A DNA stretch of 64,000 nt, taken from NCBI RefSeq assembly GCF_008124765.1, contig NZ_VNHS01000014.1:131483-195482 (forward strand). The letters run 5' to 3'. Positions 25,258 to 34,651 of the stretch are shown here, in pieces (position 1 is the first letter of the stretch; every line of letters starts with the position of its first letter). The stretch is from Paenibacillus methanolicus (GTDB lineage: Bacteria; Bacillota; Bacilli; Paenibacillales; Paenibacillaceae). The notes under the pieces were generated by a model that did no database searches, had not been told where the DNA came from, and saw nothing but the letters and a program-made list of their open reading frames with translations. Made by a program: the position numbers and the translations under genes.

Positions 25258-27096
25258 TTGATTCGGATGTTATCCTACAGGGGGGCCGCGGCCGTAGATA
25301 CGATACAATTCATGGCGATACTGCTATTCCTCGCGGCGGGCGCAATGGCATACGTCGCCTTCCTGTCTTACCAACAGCGGCATATGCCGGTCGCCAGGAC
25401 GATGATGCTGATCATGATCGGGGCGGCTTTTTACGCGTCCGGTTATGCCTTCGAGGTGCTAAGCGATAATCTGCGCGAAATGAAGCTGGCGCTGCAGATC
25501 GAATACGTGGGAATCCCGTTCGTCTCGACGCTCTGGTTTTTTCAAGTCATTCAATTCACCGGGACGGCGGCCGGTTATCGCAAGCGGCTGGCGGTCGTCC
25601 TCTTCGCCATCCCCGCGGCGGTGTTTATCCTGCATTTGACGAATGAGGCGCACCATCTAGTGTACGAGCGCTATCTCTTGAACGAAGACGCCCGGGTCCC
25701 GCTATACACGACGATCAAAGGCACTTGGTACCGGATCCATACCCTCTACAACTATTTGGTGATCTTAAGCGGATTTCTGCTGTTCATCCCCATGTATTGG
25801 CGGTCGTCGCGGGTCGTGCGCAAGCAGATCGTCGTGCTCGTGATGGGCGCGGCCGTGCCGATGCTGTTCAACAGCTTGTTCTGGTTCGGGGTTACCGTCG
25901 ATCTGACGCCGTTCGGGTTCGCGGTGTCCGGGATCGTCTATGCGTGGGGGATCTTACGCTTCAACCTGCTGCGCTTCACGCCCCTTGCGCTGACCCAAGT
26001 GTTCGACACGATCCGGGACGGCGTCATTCTGCTGGATTATAAGGATCAGATCGTCAGCTACAACGCAGCGGCCGAGGGCGTCTTTCCGGAGCTGGGATTG
26101 ACGAAGCATTACCCCGCCGATGTCGGGGGGGTGCTGTCCGGCAGTCCGGAGGTCGTGGAGCGAGTTCGCGCCGCAGTCATCGGGGATGAGCGTTTTCCGT
26201 TCCGTCGCGCGCAAGCGAGTCGCAGCAAGCACTATCATTGCAGCTTATCGTTCATCTATGATTCAGGCACGCCGATCGGCAAAATGCTGCTGCTCAGCGA
26301 TATTACGGAATTGAAGGAGAACGAGGTCCGGCTGCAGACAAGCGCGAGGCAGCTGTCCGAGCTGAACGCCTTCAAAGACAAGCTGTTCACCGTCGTGGCG
26401 CACGACATTCGCGATCCGATCGCCAACCTCGTCAGCTTGACCGAATTGCTGGGGGAGGAGCTCGAGGCTTCCGGCGTCGAGCATGCGGAGGTGTTCCACG
26501 GGCTGCAAGGCCAGGTGCAAAATACATTCCAGCTCGTCGAGAATCTGCTCGATTGGTACCGCAATCAGAATGGACGAATCGTCTTTCGGCCGCTAGGCTG
26601 GAATTTGCGGCAGGTGGTTCGCCAGTCGATCTCGCTTGCGGGACATAAGGCGGGCATGAAGCAGATCACGCTAACCGAGCGCATCGGCGAGAATATCATG
26701 GTCCGGGCGGACAAGGAAATGCTGGATCTGATTCTGCGCAATTTGCTATCGAATGCGATCAAACATACGGGGACCGGCGGAACGATCGAGATCGGCGCCG
26801 TATCGGAAGGAGAGCTCGTCGTGGTGTCCGTGCGCGACAACGGATCGGGGATCGAGGAATCGACGGCAGCCGCGATACGCTTGGACGGACCGTTCGCGAG
26901 CATGCCGGCCGCCGGCGACGATACGGGGAGCGCGAGATTCGGGCTGGTATTGGCGAACGAATTCGCGCGCATCCATGGCGGCAGTCTTTGGTTCGACAGC
27001 GTACCCGGACGGGGCACGACCTTTTCGTTCACCTTGCCTCGCTCTTCCGGTGACGGGGACGCATCAGGCGATGTAGGGGGAGGCGATGGCGGATGA
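25258..27096 (+). CDS. 7TM-type sensor histidine kinase
   Basis: About 612 residues. The N-terminal 230 residues contain seven hydrophobic helices of the histidine-kinase 7TM sensor type (for example TIQFMAILLFLAAGAM, IEYVGIPFVSTLWFF and SGIVYAWGILRFNLLRF). A PAS-like domain (about 250-355) follows. The H-box is VVAHDIRDPIANL (His about 382), and the ATPase domain has LLSNAIKH (N box) and DNGSGIEE. The G2 box is degenerate (SARFGLVLANEFA). The start is uncertain: TTG 25258, ATG 25267 and ATG 25312 are all in frame with weak sites. It overlaps the SARP-type regulator by 4 bp, so the two form a coupled two-component system. Confidence 0.88.
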   Translation: MIRMLSYRGAAAVDTIQFMAILLFLAAGAMAYVAFLSYQQRHMPVARTMMLIMIGAAFYASGYAFEVLSDNLREMKLALQIEYVGIPFVSTLWFFQVIQFTGTAAGYRKRLAVVLFAIPAAVFILHLTNEAHHLVYERYLLNEDARVPLYTTIKGTWYRIHTLYNYLVILSGFLLFIPMYWRSSRVVRKQIVVLVMGAAVPMLFNSLFWFGVTVDLTPFGFAVSGIVYAWGILRFNLLRFTPLALTQVFDTIRDGVILLDYKDQIVSYNAAAEGVFPELGLTKHYPADVGGVLSGSPEVVERVRAAVIGDERFPFRRAQASRSKHYHCSLSFIYDSGTPIGKMLLLSDITELKENEVRLQTSARQLSELNAFKDKLFTVVAHDIRDPIANLVSLTELLGEELEASGVEHAEVFHGLQGQVQNTFQLVENLLDWYRNQNGRIVFRPLGWNLRQVVRQSISLAGHKAGMKQITLTERIGENIMVRADKEMLDLILRNLLSNAIKHTGTGGTIEIGAVSEGELVVVSVRDNGSGIEESTAAAIRLDGPFASMPAAGDDTGSARFGLVLANEFARIHGGSLWFDSVPGRGTTFSFTLPRSSGDGDASGDVGGGDGG

Positions 27097-28241
27097 AAGT
27101 CATACTCGTCGACGATGAGCCGACGATGCATCTAATTTTGCGCAAAATGTTACACAAACTGCCCGGCATTCAAGTAGCGGGGGCTTTCACGGAGACGAAG
27201 TCGGCGGAGGCGTTCTTGCGCGGGAACCCGGACGTGGGGCTGGCGTTCATCGACATCTCCATGAAGGACGAAGACGGCATGGCGTTCGCGGCCAGGCTGG
27301 AACCAGTCGGGTTGCTGCAGATCGTCTTCGTCACCTCGCATAAGGATTTCGCCTTGGAAGCATTCGAACTGTCCGCGCTCGATTATTTGGTCAAGCCGGT
27401 GTCCCAAGAGCGATTGCAGCGGACGGTCAACCGGGCGTTGGCGAATTGGCAAGCGTTCCGATCGTCGTCGTTCGCGTCGCCGGCGGCTCCGCGGGACGAA
27501 CGCGTGACGGTTACGGTGCTCGGAGACGTTTCGGTCAGGAACGGCACGGTCCGCGTCAAATGGATTTCCCGCAAATGCGCGGAGCTGTTCGCCTACTTGC
27601 TGCTTCACCATAGCAGGCGCATTCCGCGTTCGCGGCTCATCGCGGATATTTTCGGCGGCATGGACCAGACGAATGCGGAGAACTACCTGAATACGACGGT
27701 GTATCAGCTGCGCAAATCGCTTGCGCCGCTGGGGCTGCGCGAGGCCGTGCGCTCTGAGAACGACGGGTATGCGATCGATTTGAGCGATCCCGTTATCGAC
27801 TACATCGAATTCGCTCGACAAGCGGACGCGCTCCCGCTCATCGATGCCGCGAATATCGAGAACGCCATGGAAGCCGAGCGGCTCTACGCCGGCGATCTAT
27901 TCGGAGACAAAGGCTACGTGTGGGCCATTAGCGAGACGGAGCGTTATGCGCGATTGTACGCCTCGTTTGCCCAGAGGCTCGCCTTGACGCTGATTGCGCT
28001 GCAAGACGCGGCGGCGGCGTCCCCGCTGCTGGTCAAGCTCCATGAACGCAATCCGCTGGATGAATCCGTCGTCCGTCTGCTCCTGATCACGCACGAGATG
28101 AGAAGCGACAAGAAAGGCTTCATGGCGCAATATGCCGGGTATGTCCGGCTGCTCGACGCGGAGCTCGGCATCCGTCCGTCGGAGGAGCTGGTTCGCTTTT
28201 ATGATACGCGCGTCATCGGGTTTGGCCAAGGAAAAGAATAG
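27093..28241 (+). CDS. Response regulator with SARP-type winged helix and BTAD domain
   Basis: 382 residues. The receiver domain (1-120) has the acidic DDEP, phosphoacceptor Asp in LAFIDISMKDEDG (about 54) and Lys in DYLVKPVSQ. A winged-helix domain (about 135-230) has LLHHSRRIPRSRL and a YLNTTVYQLRKSL recognition helix. It is followed by a helical bacterial transcriptional activator (BTAD) domain to the end (LGIRPSEELVRFYD is its closing motif). The same architecture occurs in Bacillales regulators encoded beside 7TM kinases. The start overlaps the kinase stop. Target genes cannot be read; the SLH gene downstream has its own leader. Confidence 0.9.
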   Translation: MKVILVDDEPTMHLILRKMLHKLPGIQVAGAFTETKSAEAFLRGNPDVGLAFIDISMKDEDGMAFAARLEPVGLLQIVFVTSHKDFALEAFELSALDYLVKPVSQERLQRTVNRALANWQAFRSSSFASPAAPRDERVTVTVLGDVSVRNGTVRVKWISRKCAELFAYLLLHHSRRIPRSRLIADIFGGMDQTNAENYLNTTVYQLRKSLAPLGLREAVRSENDGYAIDLSDPVIDYIEFARQADALPLIDAANIENAMEAERLYAGDLFGDKGYVWAISETERYARLYASFAQRLALTLIALQDAAAASPLLVKLHERNPLDESVVRLLLITHEMRSDKKGFMAQYAGYVRLLDAELGIRPSEELVRFYDTRVIGFGQGKE

Positions 28242-28252
28242 CCGTCATGCAC

Positions 28253-28284
28253 GACCGCGAAGCTCGATGCTGCGCGGTTTTTTC
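28253..28284 (+). terminator. Probable terminator after the kinase/regulator pair
   Basis: ACCGCG and CGCGGT flank a 16-base loop that can pair partly, followed by TTTTTTCG. Confidence 0.65.
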
Positions 28285-28403
28285 GTTTGCCGGCCGAATC
28301 TTTCATTATTCTTTTAGCCGGGTTTCGTATACTTGCCCTAACGATGGATTCGCGGGGCTAGCATCAGCAAGCTTCGCGTTAAGCAGAGGACGGAGGTTCG
28401 TTT

Positions 28404-31400
28404 ATGTACATGGGGTCATCCCATCAAGAGGAGCGTAAGCAGAACATGGTGAAGAAAAGAGTATCCGGTGCCGCGCGAACGTGGATGAAAGGCGTAACGG
28501 TACGCATTGTAATGGGACTGATGGTCCTAATCCTGTTGTCGTCATCCATTCCGGCGCCGGCATCGGCAGACGATAGCGGCGGTTGGACGCATTGCGCGAA
28601 TGAAGGGGAGACATGCGCCGCCGCGGGGACGAAGGAAATCCGATTCGGGGCAGACGGCAGCTACGTGAAGAAAGTAATTAACGGCGCCGTGACGTGTTCG
28701 GCTGCGGCGCTCGAGGTGGCGGATCCGGCGGTGGGCATCGTGAAGTCTTGCGATATTCGCAACCTGCAGCTGGGTAGCGGCGTGAGCGCGGTCGGCAGCG
28801 GCGACCATCGGAGCGTGGCGATTACGTTTAAGGTGTATGCCGCGCAGGCGGGCACGTTAGCGGATTTGAGAAGCAAAATGACCGTGCGGAGAACGGGAGA
28901 GTCGGTCTTCTCGCCGCTGGGGGAGAACGATATCGTCTCGAATCTCACATCGTCGCCGTCGTCGAGCTCGTTGACCATCACTTTCGAGCAGGCGTTAGCC
29001 GGATCGGACAACGTCATCGTGATCGACGAAGGGGCATTCGCGGACAGCGGGGCGTCGCCTTACAATCAAATCGTGACCATCGAGGGGATCCAATTCGGAG
29101 TGGGCACGGCAAGCAGTCCTTATGAGATTGCGACCGCGGATCATCTCAATAAAGTCCGCTATCAGCTGGGGCGCGACGTGTATTATAAGCTGACCGCGGA
29201 TATCGATCTGAGCGGCTACGCCTCCTTCGAAGGCTGGGTGCCGATCGCAAACGACATGGATGCGCCATTCCAGGGGCATCTGGACGGGAACGGGTATACG
29301 ATCAGACGAATGACCATTACCCGACCAAGCGACATCGGCATCGGTTTAGTCGGTTTTCTTGGCGGGTTTGGGGTGCTTGCCAATATGAAGCTGGAGGACG
29401 TCGCGATTGACGGGAATGCCTATGTAGGCGGTCTGGTTGGATTTAGCAAAGGCACCATCAGCAACAGCTATGTGACGGGAAGCGTGAAAGGGAACACCTA
29501 CGTGGGCGGATTGGTCGGGACGAATATGCATTACGCCCCGATCAGGAACAGTTATGCCGCCGTGACGGTTCAAGCCGGCGATAAATACATCGGCGGACTC
29601 GTAGGCTCGAATAACGGGGACATCATCAGCAGCTATGCCAAGTCAAACTTGTCGGGCGGAGGCAACCAGGTCGGCGGCTTGGTCGGCGTGCACTTCGGCC
29701 GGATCAACGATAGCTATGCAGCGGGAAGCGTGAGCGGCAATAGCAATATCGGCGGCTTGATCGGCGTGAATCGCGGTCTTGTCTACAGCAGCTACGCGAC
29801 GGGAAGTCTAACCGGGGGCTGGAATCTAGGCGGCTTCGCAGGGGATCAGTTTGAAGTGGGGATGAACAATAACAGTTATTACGACATCGAGATGAACAAT
29901 GGGATCGGGACGAAAAAATCCGCGGATGATATGAAGCTGCAATCGACGTACGCCGGATTCGATTTCGCGGACGGCGGTGGGGCCTGGGGGATCGATCCGG
30001 TTTATAATAATGGCTATCCTTACTTGAAGGCAGCCGTGGCCCCGCCAGCCGTCATTGGCGTCAGCGTAAGTCCGGCCGCGTCGAATGTAGCGACGGGAGC
30101 GGCGCAGCAGTTGACCGCGGCAGTGACCGTGGTGGGCGGAGCGGCGACTACCGTAACCTGGAGCAGCAGCGACAACGCGAGTGTAACTGTGGACGCGAAC
30201 GGTCTCGCGGCGGTCGCCGCGCATGCAGCGCCCGGGGACTACACCCTGACGGCGACTTCCACCGCGGACGGCAGCAAAATCGGGATGGCGACGATCCAGG
30301 TAACGCTGGACTTGTCCGGCGTAGGCCTCGATGTCCGAGGCGGCATCATCACCGGTACAACAGCGGCGATGGAATATAGCGTGGACTCCACAGACGGAAC
30401 GGACGGGACGTGGACGACCGCAAGCGATACGCAGACTGAGGTGACATTTGCAGCCGGACCAATCTATGTTCGAGTGGCAGCCCAACCGACGAATTATCGT
30501 CTAGTGGCGTCGATCGCGCCGGTGGCGGCAGCGCCGATCGGCGTAGGCGTCGACGTGGCGGCGAACCAGATTACCGGTACGACGGCCCAGCAGGAATACA
30601 GTACGAATAACGGTACGACATGGGCGGATGCAACGGCGACCAATACGTCGCATGAATTTGTCGGCGGAGAAGCGATCCTTGTGCGCGTGAAAGCAACCGC
30701 CAGCGAACTGGCGAGCGCGACGACAACGGCGATCCATGTAGCGCCGGCTGCGGGAGCGCCGAGCGACGTAGGTGTCGACGTGGCGGCGAATCAAATTACG
30801 GGAACGACGTCGCAGCAGGAATACAGTACGAATAACGGCGCAACTTGGGCGGATGCAACGGCGACCAAGACCTCGTACAATTTTGTCGGCGGAGAATCGA
30901 TCCAAGTACGAGAGAAAGCTACCACCAGCCAACTGGCGAGCGCAGCGACAACGATCCACATCGCGCTAGCTACGGGAGCGCCGAGCGGCGTAAGCGTCGA
31001 CGTGGCGGCGAACCAGATTACCGGTACGACAGAAGAGCAGGAATACAGCACGAACAACGGCGCAACGTGGGCGGATGCATCGGCCAGCGCGACCTCGCAT
31101 AATTTTGTCGGGGGTGAATCGGTCGTAGTGCGCGTGAAAGCGACCGCCAGCGAACTGGCGAGCGCGTCAACGACGGCGATCCGCATCGCGTCGGCGGCGG
31201 GAGCGCCGAGCGGCGTAGGTGTCGACGTGGCGTCGAACCAGATTACGGGTACGACGGCGCAGCAGGAATACAGCACGAACAACGGTACGACATGGGCGGA
31301 TGCAACGGCGACCAATACGTCGCATGAATTTGTCGGCGGAGAAGTCGTCCAATTACGCGTGAAAGCGACAGCGAGTGAATTAGCGAGCGCGGCGACGAAG

Positions 31401-32972
31401 GCGATCCATGTAGCGCCGGCTGCGGTAGCGCCGAGCGGCGTATCGGCGGATATGTCCGGCGGGAAGGCAGCCGTGAAACTCGTGGGCGCTGCCATTACGA
31501 TGGAATACAGCCGAGATGGCGGGGCAACCTGGCAGACGGTGTCGTCTCCGATTGCGGCGGGAACGGCTGTGCTGGACGTCTCAGTAGCTCCGAACGACAA
31601 GCTGCACGTACGAACGGCGGCCACGGCAAGCGCGCTGGCTTCTCAGGCAACAGCGAAGTTGAATGTGGGCGAGGTGACGAGCGTAACGGTAAGTCCGGCC
31701 ACGGCCACGATCGTTCAAGGCGCCACCGGTCAGCTGACGGCAACCGTGACCGTAGGAGGCGGAGCGCCGCGAACCGTAACCTGGACCAGCAGCAATCCGA
31801 AAGTCGCCGTCGATGCCAATGGTTTGGTGACGGTGGCGGCCGATGCGGCAGTCGGTAATTATACCGTAACGGCCACGTCAACCTTTGAAGCGAGCCACAA
31901 GGGATCGGCCACGATTACCGTAACGGCGGCCCCAACCGCGCCAACTGGCGGCGAAGGCGGTGGGAACACGTCAACGAACCCGACGCCAACGCCGGTGCGC
32001 TCCGCGGACGGTACCCTAACGCTTCCGGTCGGAACGACGGGCGAGGTGAGTTTGGACGGTACCGCGAGCGTCTCCATTCCGGCGGGCGCAGCGGACCAAG
32101 AGCTGCGAATTACGATGGCCAAAGTAACAGAAGCGAAGGCGCTGCTCACCGACCGCGATGGGCTGGCCAGCCCGATTTTCGAGATTCTGAAGAACATCGC
32201 GGGCAATTTCAGCGTACCGGTCACGTTGACCTTTGCTTTCGATGCTGCAAGCCTAGGCAAGGAACAAGAACCGGCGGTGTTCTACTATGACGAAGTGAAC
32301 AAGGCGTGGGTGAAAGTCGAGGGCGGCAAGGTGGCCGGCGATCGCATTACGGTAGAAGTCGACCATTTCACGAAGTTCGCGGTATTCGCCGTAGACCGAG
32401 CGGTCACGGAGACGACGGACCCGCAGCCGACGAATACCATGCGCGACATCTCCGGGCACTGGGCGGAGGCGGCGATCAAGCAAGCCATCGGCGAAGGCAT
32501 CGTCAAAGGCTACCAAGACGGTACGTTCAGACCAGGGCAAACCGTGACGCGCGCGGAGTTTGCGGTCATGCTCATGAATGCGCTCCAGCCGCAAGTCCAA
32601 GGAACGACGCTGCAATTCGCGGATGCGGCGACCATCGGAGCTTGGGCGCGGACGGCCATCGCGCAGGCGGTGGAATTAAGCATCATCACAGGCTATGCGG
32701 ACGGCAGCTTCCGTCCGAATGCGGAGATTACGCGGGCGGAGATGGCCGCCATGCTAGCCAAGGCGGCAGGACAGTCGGATACAGCGCAGGCCGCGACCGG
32801 CTTTGCGGACGATGAGGGTATTCCGACATGGGCCAAAGGCAGCGTGGGCTACTTGAAGCGCAGCGGGATTGTGCAAGGCAAAGCCGGGAATATTTTCGCC
32901 CCTCAAGACCTGGCTACGAGAGCCGAAGCGGTCAACGTGCTGCTGAAGTTGTTGGCGCGCGCGAGCAAGTAG
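28404..32972 (+). CDS. Large secreted SLH-domain surface protein with GLUG and Big repeats
   Basis: 1522 residues from ATG 28404, with CGGAGG upstream; ATG 28449 is an alternative. A signal peptide ends near PAPASA (about 53). An N-terminal beta domain runs to about 230. Five to six GLUG-type repeats (IGGLVGSN/VGGLVGVH followed by SYA) span about 320-500. A Big_2-like domain (about 550-635) precedes six repeats of about 75 residues (about 635-1090), four of them nearly identical. A second Big_2-like domain (about 1092-1165), a ZU5-like region (about 1195-1330) and three SLH domains (about 1350-1520, each with DGTFRP/DGSFRP/NIFAPQ and TRAE) follow. SLH domains bind pyruvylated secondary wall polymer, so the protein sits on the cell surface. 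The long repeats suggest an adhesin or spacer; no catalytic domain is evident. Confidence 0.88.
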   Translation: MYMGSSHQEERKQNMVKKRVSGAARTWMKGVTVRIVMGLMVLILLSSSIPAPASADDSGGWTHCANEGETCAAAGTKEIRFGADGSYVKKVINGAVTCSAAALEVADPAVGIVKSCDIRNLQLGSGVSAVGSGDHRSVAITFKVYAAQAGTLADLRSKMTVRRTGESVFSPLGENDIVSNLTSSPSSSSLTITFEQALAGSDNVIVIDEGAFADSGASPYNQIVTIEGIQFGVGTASSPYEIATADHLNKVRYQLGRDVYYKLTADIDLSGYASFEGWVPIANDMDAPFQGHLDGNGYTIRRMTITRPSDIGIGLVGFLGGFGVLANMKLEDVAIDGNAYVGGLVGFSKGTISNSYVTGSVKGNTYVGGLVGTNMHYAPIRNSYAAVTVQAGDKYIGGLVGSNNGDIISSYAKSNLSGGGNQVGGLVGVHFGRINDSYAAGSVSGNSNIGGLIGVNRGLVYSSYATGSLTGGWNLGGFAGDQFEVGMNNNSYYDIEMNNGIGTKKSADDMKLQSTYAGFDFADGGGAWGIDPVYNNGYPYLKAAVAPPAVIGVSVSPAASNVATGAAQQLTAAVTVVGGAATTVTWSSSDNASVTVDANGLAAVAAHAAPGDYTLTATSTADGSKIGMATIQVTLDLSGVGLDVRGGIITGTTAAMEYSVDSTDGTDGTWTTASDTQTEVTFAAGPIYVRVAAQPTNYRLVASIAPVAAAPIGVGVDVAANQITGTTAQQEYSTNNGTTWADATATNTSHEFVGGEAILVRVKATASELASATTTAIHVAPAAGAPSDVGVDVAANQITGTTSQQEYSTNNGATWADATATKTSYNFVGGESIQVREKATTSQLASAATTIHIALATGAPSGVSVDVAANQITGTTEEQEYSTNNGATWADASASATSHNFVGGESVVVRVKATASELASASTTAIRIASAAGAPSGVGVDVASNQITGTTAQQEYSTNNGTTWADATATNTSHEFVGGEVVQLRVKATASELASAATKAIHVAPAAVAPSGVSADMSGGKAAVKLVGAAITMEYSRDGGATWQTVSSPIAAGTAVLDVSVAPNDKLHVRTAATASALASQATAKLNVGEVTSVTVSPATATIVQGATGQLTATVTVGGGAPRTVTWTSSNPKVAVDANGLVTVAADAAVGNYTVTATSTFEASHKGSATITVTAAPTAPTGGEGGGNTSTNPTPTPVRSADGTLTLPVGTTGEVSLDGTASVSIPAGAADQELRITMAKVTEAKALLTDRDGLASPIFEILKNIAGNFSVPVTLTFAFDAASLGKEQEPAVFYYDEVNKAWVKVEGGKVAGDRITVEVDHFTKFAVFAVDRAVTETTDPQPTNTMRDISGHWAEAAIKQAIGEGIVKGYQDGTFRPGQTVTRAEFAVMLMNALQPQVQGTTLQFADAATIGAWARTAIAQAVELSIITGYADGSFRPNAEITRAEMAAMLAKAAGQSDTAQAATGFADDEGIPTWAKGSVGYLKRSGIVQGKAGNIFAPQDLATRAEAVNVLLKLLARASK
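30531..31427 (+). repeat. Four near-identical 222-225 bp tandem repeats inside the SLH gene
   Basis: Units begin with GCGCCGA at 30531, 30756, 30978 and 31203; the next, diverged unit begins at 31428. Each codes for about 75 residues (V.VDVAANQITGTT, then QEYSTNN and WADA). Flanking diverged copies lie before 30531 and after 31428. Spacing is 225, 222, 225 and 225 bp. Confidence 0.9.
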
Positions 32973-33042
32973 CAACAAGGGTGCTGCATGGAAGGGCATT
33001 TCAGAGTATGATGGATGGAGTAGAGTAGCGAGAAGGAGCGGG

Positions 33043-33093
33043 GAGCTGTCCTGAACGTCATCGATGATGATGATCGCGGCAGCTTCTTTTTTC
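33043..33093 (+). terminator. Possible weak terminator after the SLH gene
   Basis: GAGCTGTC and GGCAGCTTC are separated by about 30 bases, including a pairing ATCGAT centre, and are followed by TTTTTTC. The long loop makes this uncertain. Confidence 0.4.
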
Positions 33094-33147
33094 TTGCCGC
33101 TGCGTATCCCTTAATACGCGGAAATCCATGAAATAGGAAGGATCGCC

Positions 33148-33801
33148 ATGAGAGTCCAATTGAACGACCACGAGATCGAAGTCCATGTCCAATACGGCCC
33201 TAGGAAGAAGCTAACGATGCAGCTCGAGGCGAACGGCCATCTGACCGTGAAGGCGCCGAACGGCACCAGCGACGACGCGATCGCAAGCGCGGTGCGTCAG
33301 CACGGGGCGCAGATCGTGAAGCAGCTGTCGGCGATCGAGCGAGCAAAGGAAGATCATAAGATACGTGAATACGAGGATGCGGGCAAATTCCTCCATCTAG
33401 GCAAATATTACGAGTTGCACGAGCTGATCGAGACGGAAGGCCGCTCCGAGGAGGAGCTGCGGCTTCAACTCAAGAAATTCTATTTCGCCAGCTGCAAGAA
33501 CGTGATCGCCGAGCGGCTCAAGATGTACCAGCCGCGGATGAAAGCGAAGGCGAAGTCGTTCGACATCGTGGAGTCCGTCACGAAGTGGGGCAGCTGCAGC
33601 TCGGACAAGAAGCTCACCTTCAACTACCGGCTGGCGATGGCGCCCGTGGAAGTGATCGATTACGTCGTCGTCCACGAGCTGTGCCATCTGTTCCATATGA
33701 ATCACGATCGGTCGTTCTGGCGGCTGGTCGGAAGCATCATGCCGGATTATAAGGAGAAGGAAGCGTTCCTGAGCAGGTATGGGGGGCAGATGACGCTGTG
33801 A
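33148..33801 (+). CDS. YgjP-like (DUF45) zinc metallopeptidase-fold protein
   Basis: 217 residues. The family marks are KWGSCSSDKKLTFNYRL (about 148-164) followed by the zinc motif HELCHLFHMNHDRSFW (about 173-188), where HELCH is the HExxH variant and the distal His lies in NHD. Likely a soluble single-domain peptidase; substrates of this family are not established. ATG 33148 follows AAGGAT. It appears monocistronic. Confidence 0.88.
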   Translation: MRVQLNDHEIEVHVQYGPRKKLTMQLEANGHLTVKAPNGTSDDAIASAVRQHGAQIVKQLSAIERAKEDHKIREYEDAGKFLHLGKYYELHELIETEGRSEEELRLQLKKFYFASCKNVIAERLKMYQPRMKAKAKSFDIVESVTKWGSCSSDKKLTFNYRLAMAPVEVIDYVVVHELCHLFHMNHDRSFWRLVGSIMPDYKEKEAFLSRYGGQMTL

Positions 33802-34129
33802 AGGTCGGGCACCGTGCTCGCCGGATAGAGTCTTAGGGCTAAAGTAGCAATTTATCTTCATTTGCTATGGTACGTATTCGATCTCGTCTGATCGGCGCGG
33901 ATGAAATGTAAATTTATTGAAACATACAAAATCATTACATATCAGTCGCTTACGGATGTATCTCGCCATGAAAATAATAGAATCAAGCCCTTGTTACACT
34001 TCTCGTGCTCTCTCATAACAAAAATAGTAAAAAACTTCTATTCCATAATCATCCAAATAAATGATACTATTTCCAATGAAGATGACCGGTTATCTTCTTT
34101 ACCCGATTTTATAAGGAGGAAATGGTTTC

Positions 34130-34513
34130 ATGGTTTCAAAGGTTAAAGCAGGCATCGTATCCTTATCCGCAGTCGTCGTTCTGTCCTTCGGCTTGTCGGT
34201 CTATGCGGCCGATCAGCACACGTATGTCGTGAAAGGCGTTAACACAACGAGCGCGACAAGCGGCAAAATTAACGGCGCCGGCCAATACGGCCGTATCGAT
34301 GCCGGACTAGCGCAAGGCCAGAACGGCCGCGTCTCGTTGATTAAATCGAAATCGCTCTGGCCGGACTCCACGGAATACAGCATCGATCTGAACTCATCGA
34401 CGACGTACAAAGCGGTGGATTACTGGCTCGAGGGCGGCGGCACGTTATTCTACCTGAAGGCGACCGGGGATACGGACGACGAAGTGAGAGGCAACCTCTG
34501 GAACTACAAATAA
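34130..34513 (+). CDS. Small secreted protein of unknown function, upstream of an ABC transporter
   Basis: 127 residues. A clear Sec signal peptide (SKVKAGIVSLSAVVVLSFGLS, cleavage near VYAAD) leaves about 100 residues rich in Thr, Ser, Gly and Asn, with no cysteine. The mature part reads as beta strands (HTYVVKGVNTTS, YSIDLNSSTTYKAVDYWLEGGG). ATG 34130 has AAGGAGG 10 bases upstream; ATG 34122 is out of frame and too close. The 328-bp gap before it is AT-rich and holds the likely promoter but no other gene. Position suggests a secreted peptide handled by the transporter that follows, in the manner of some bacteriocin clusters; this is inference. Confidence 0.65.
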   Translation: MVSKVKAGIVSLSAVVVLSFGLSVYAADQHTYVVKGVNTTSATSGKINGAGQYGRIDAGLAQGQNGRVSLIKSKSLWPDSTEYSIDLNSSTTYKAVDYWLEGGGTLFYLKATGDTDDEVRGNLWNYK

Positions 34514-34603
34514 GATCGAAACACGCGCTTCATCCATCGCGGCCGCGCATCGGGTACGCCATTCCCGATCGGCGTTGGTCCGCAAAGTAACGGGATATCG
34601 AGG

Positions 34604-34633
34604 GGGGAGAAAGTTCATCTTTCTCCCTACTTT
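34604..34633 (+). terminator. Hairpin between the secreted protein gene and the transporter operon
   Basis: GGGAGAAAG and CTTTCTCCC are separated by five bases and followed by TACTTTCCATTT. It probably gives partial termination, allowing the short secreted protein to be made in excess. Confidence 0.55.
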
Positions 34634-34651
34634 CCATTTCAAGGAGATGCA

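Noticed and set aside
34130..34513. Lactococcin-972 family bacteriocin
   Set aside because: Gene context is suggestive, but the mature sequence lacks the family's characteristic residues, so only an unknown secreted protein is claimed.
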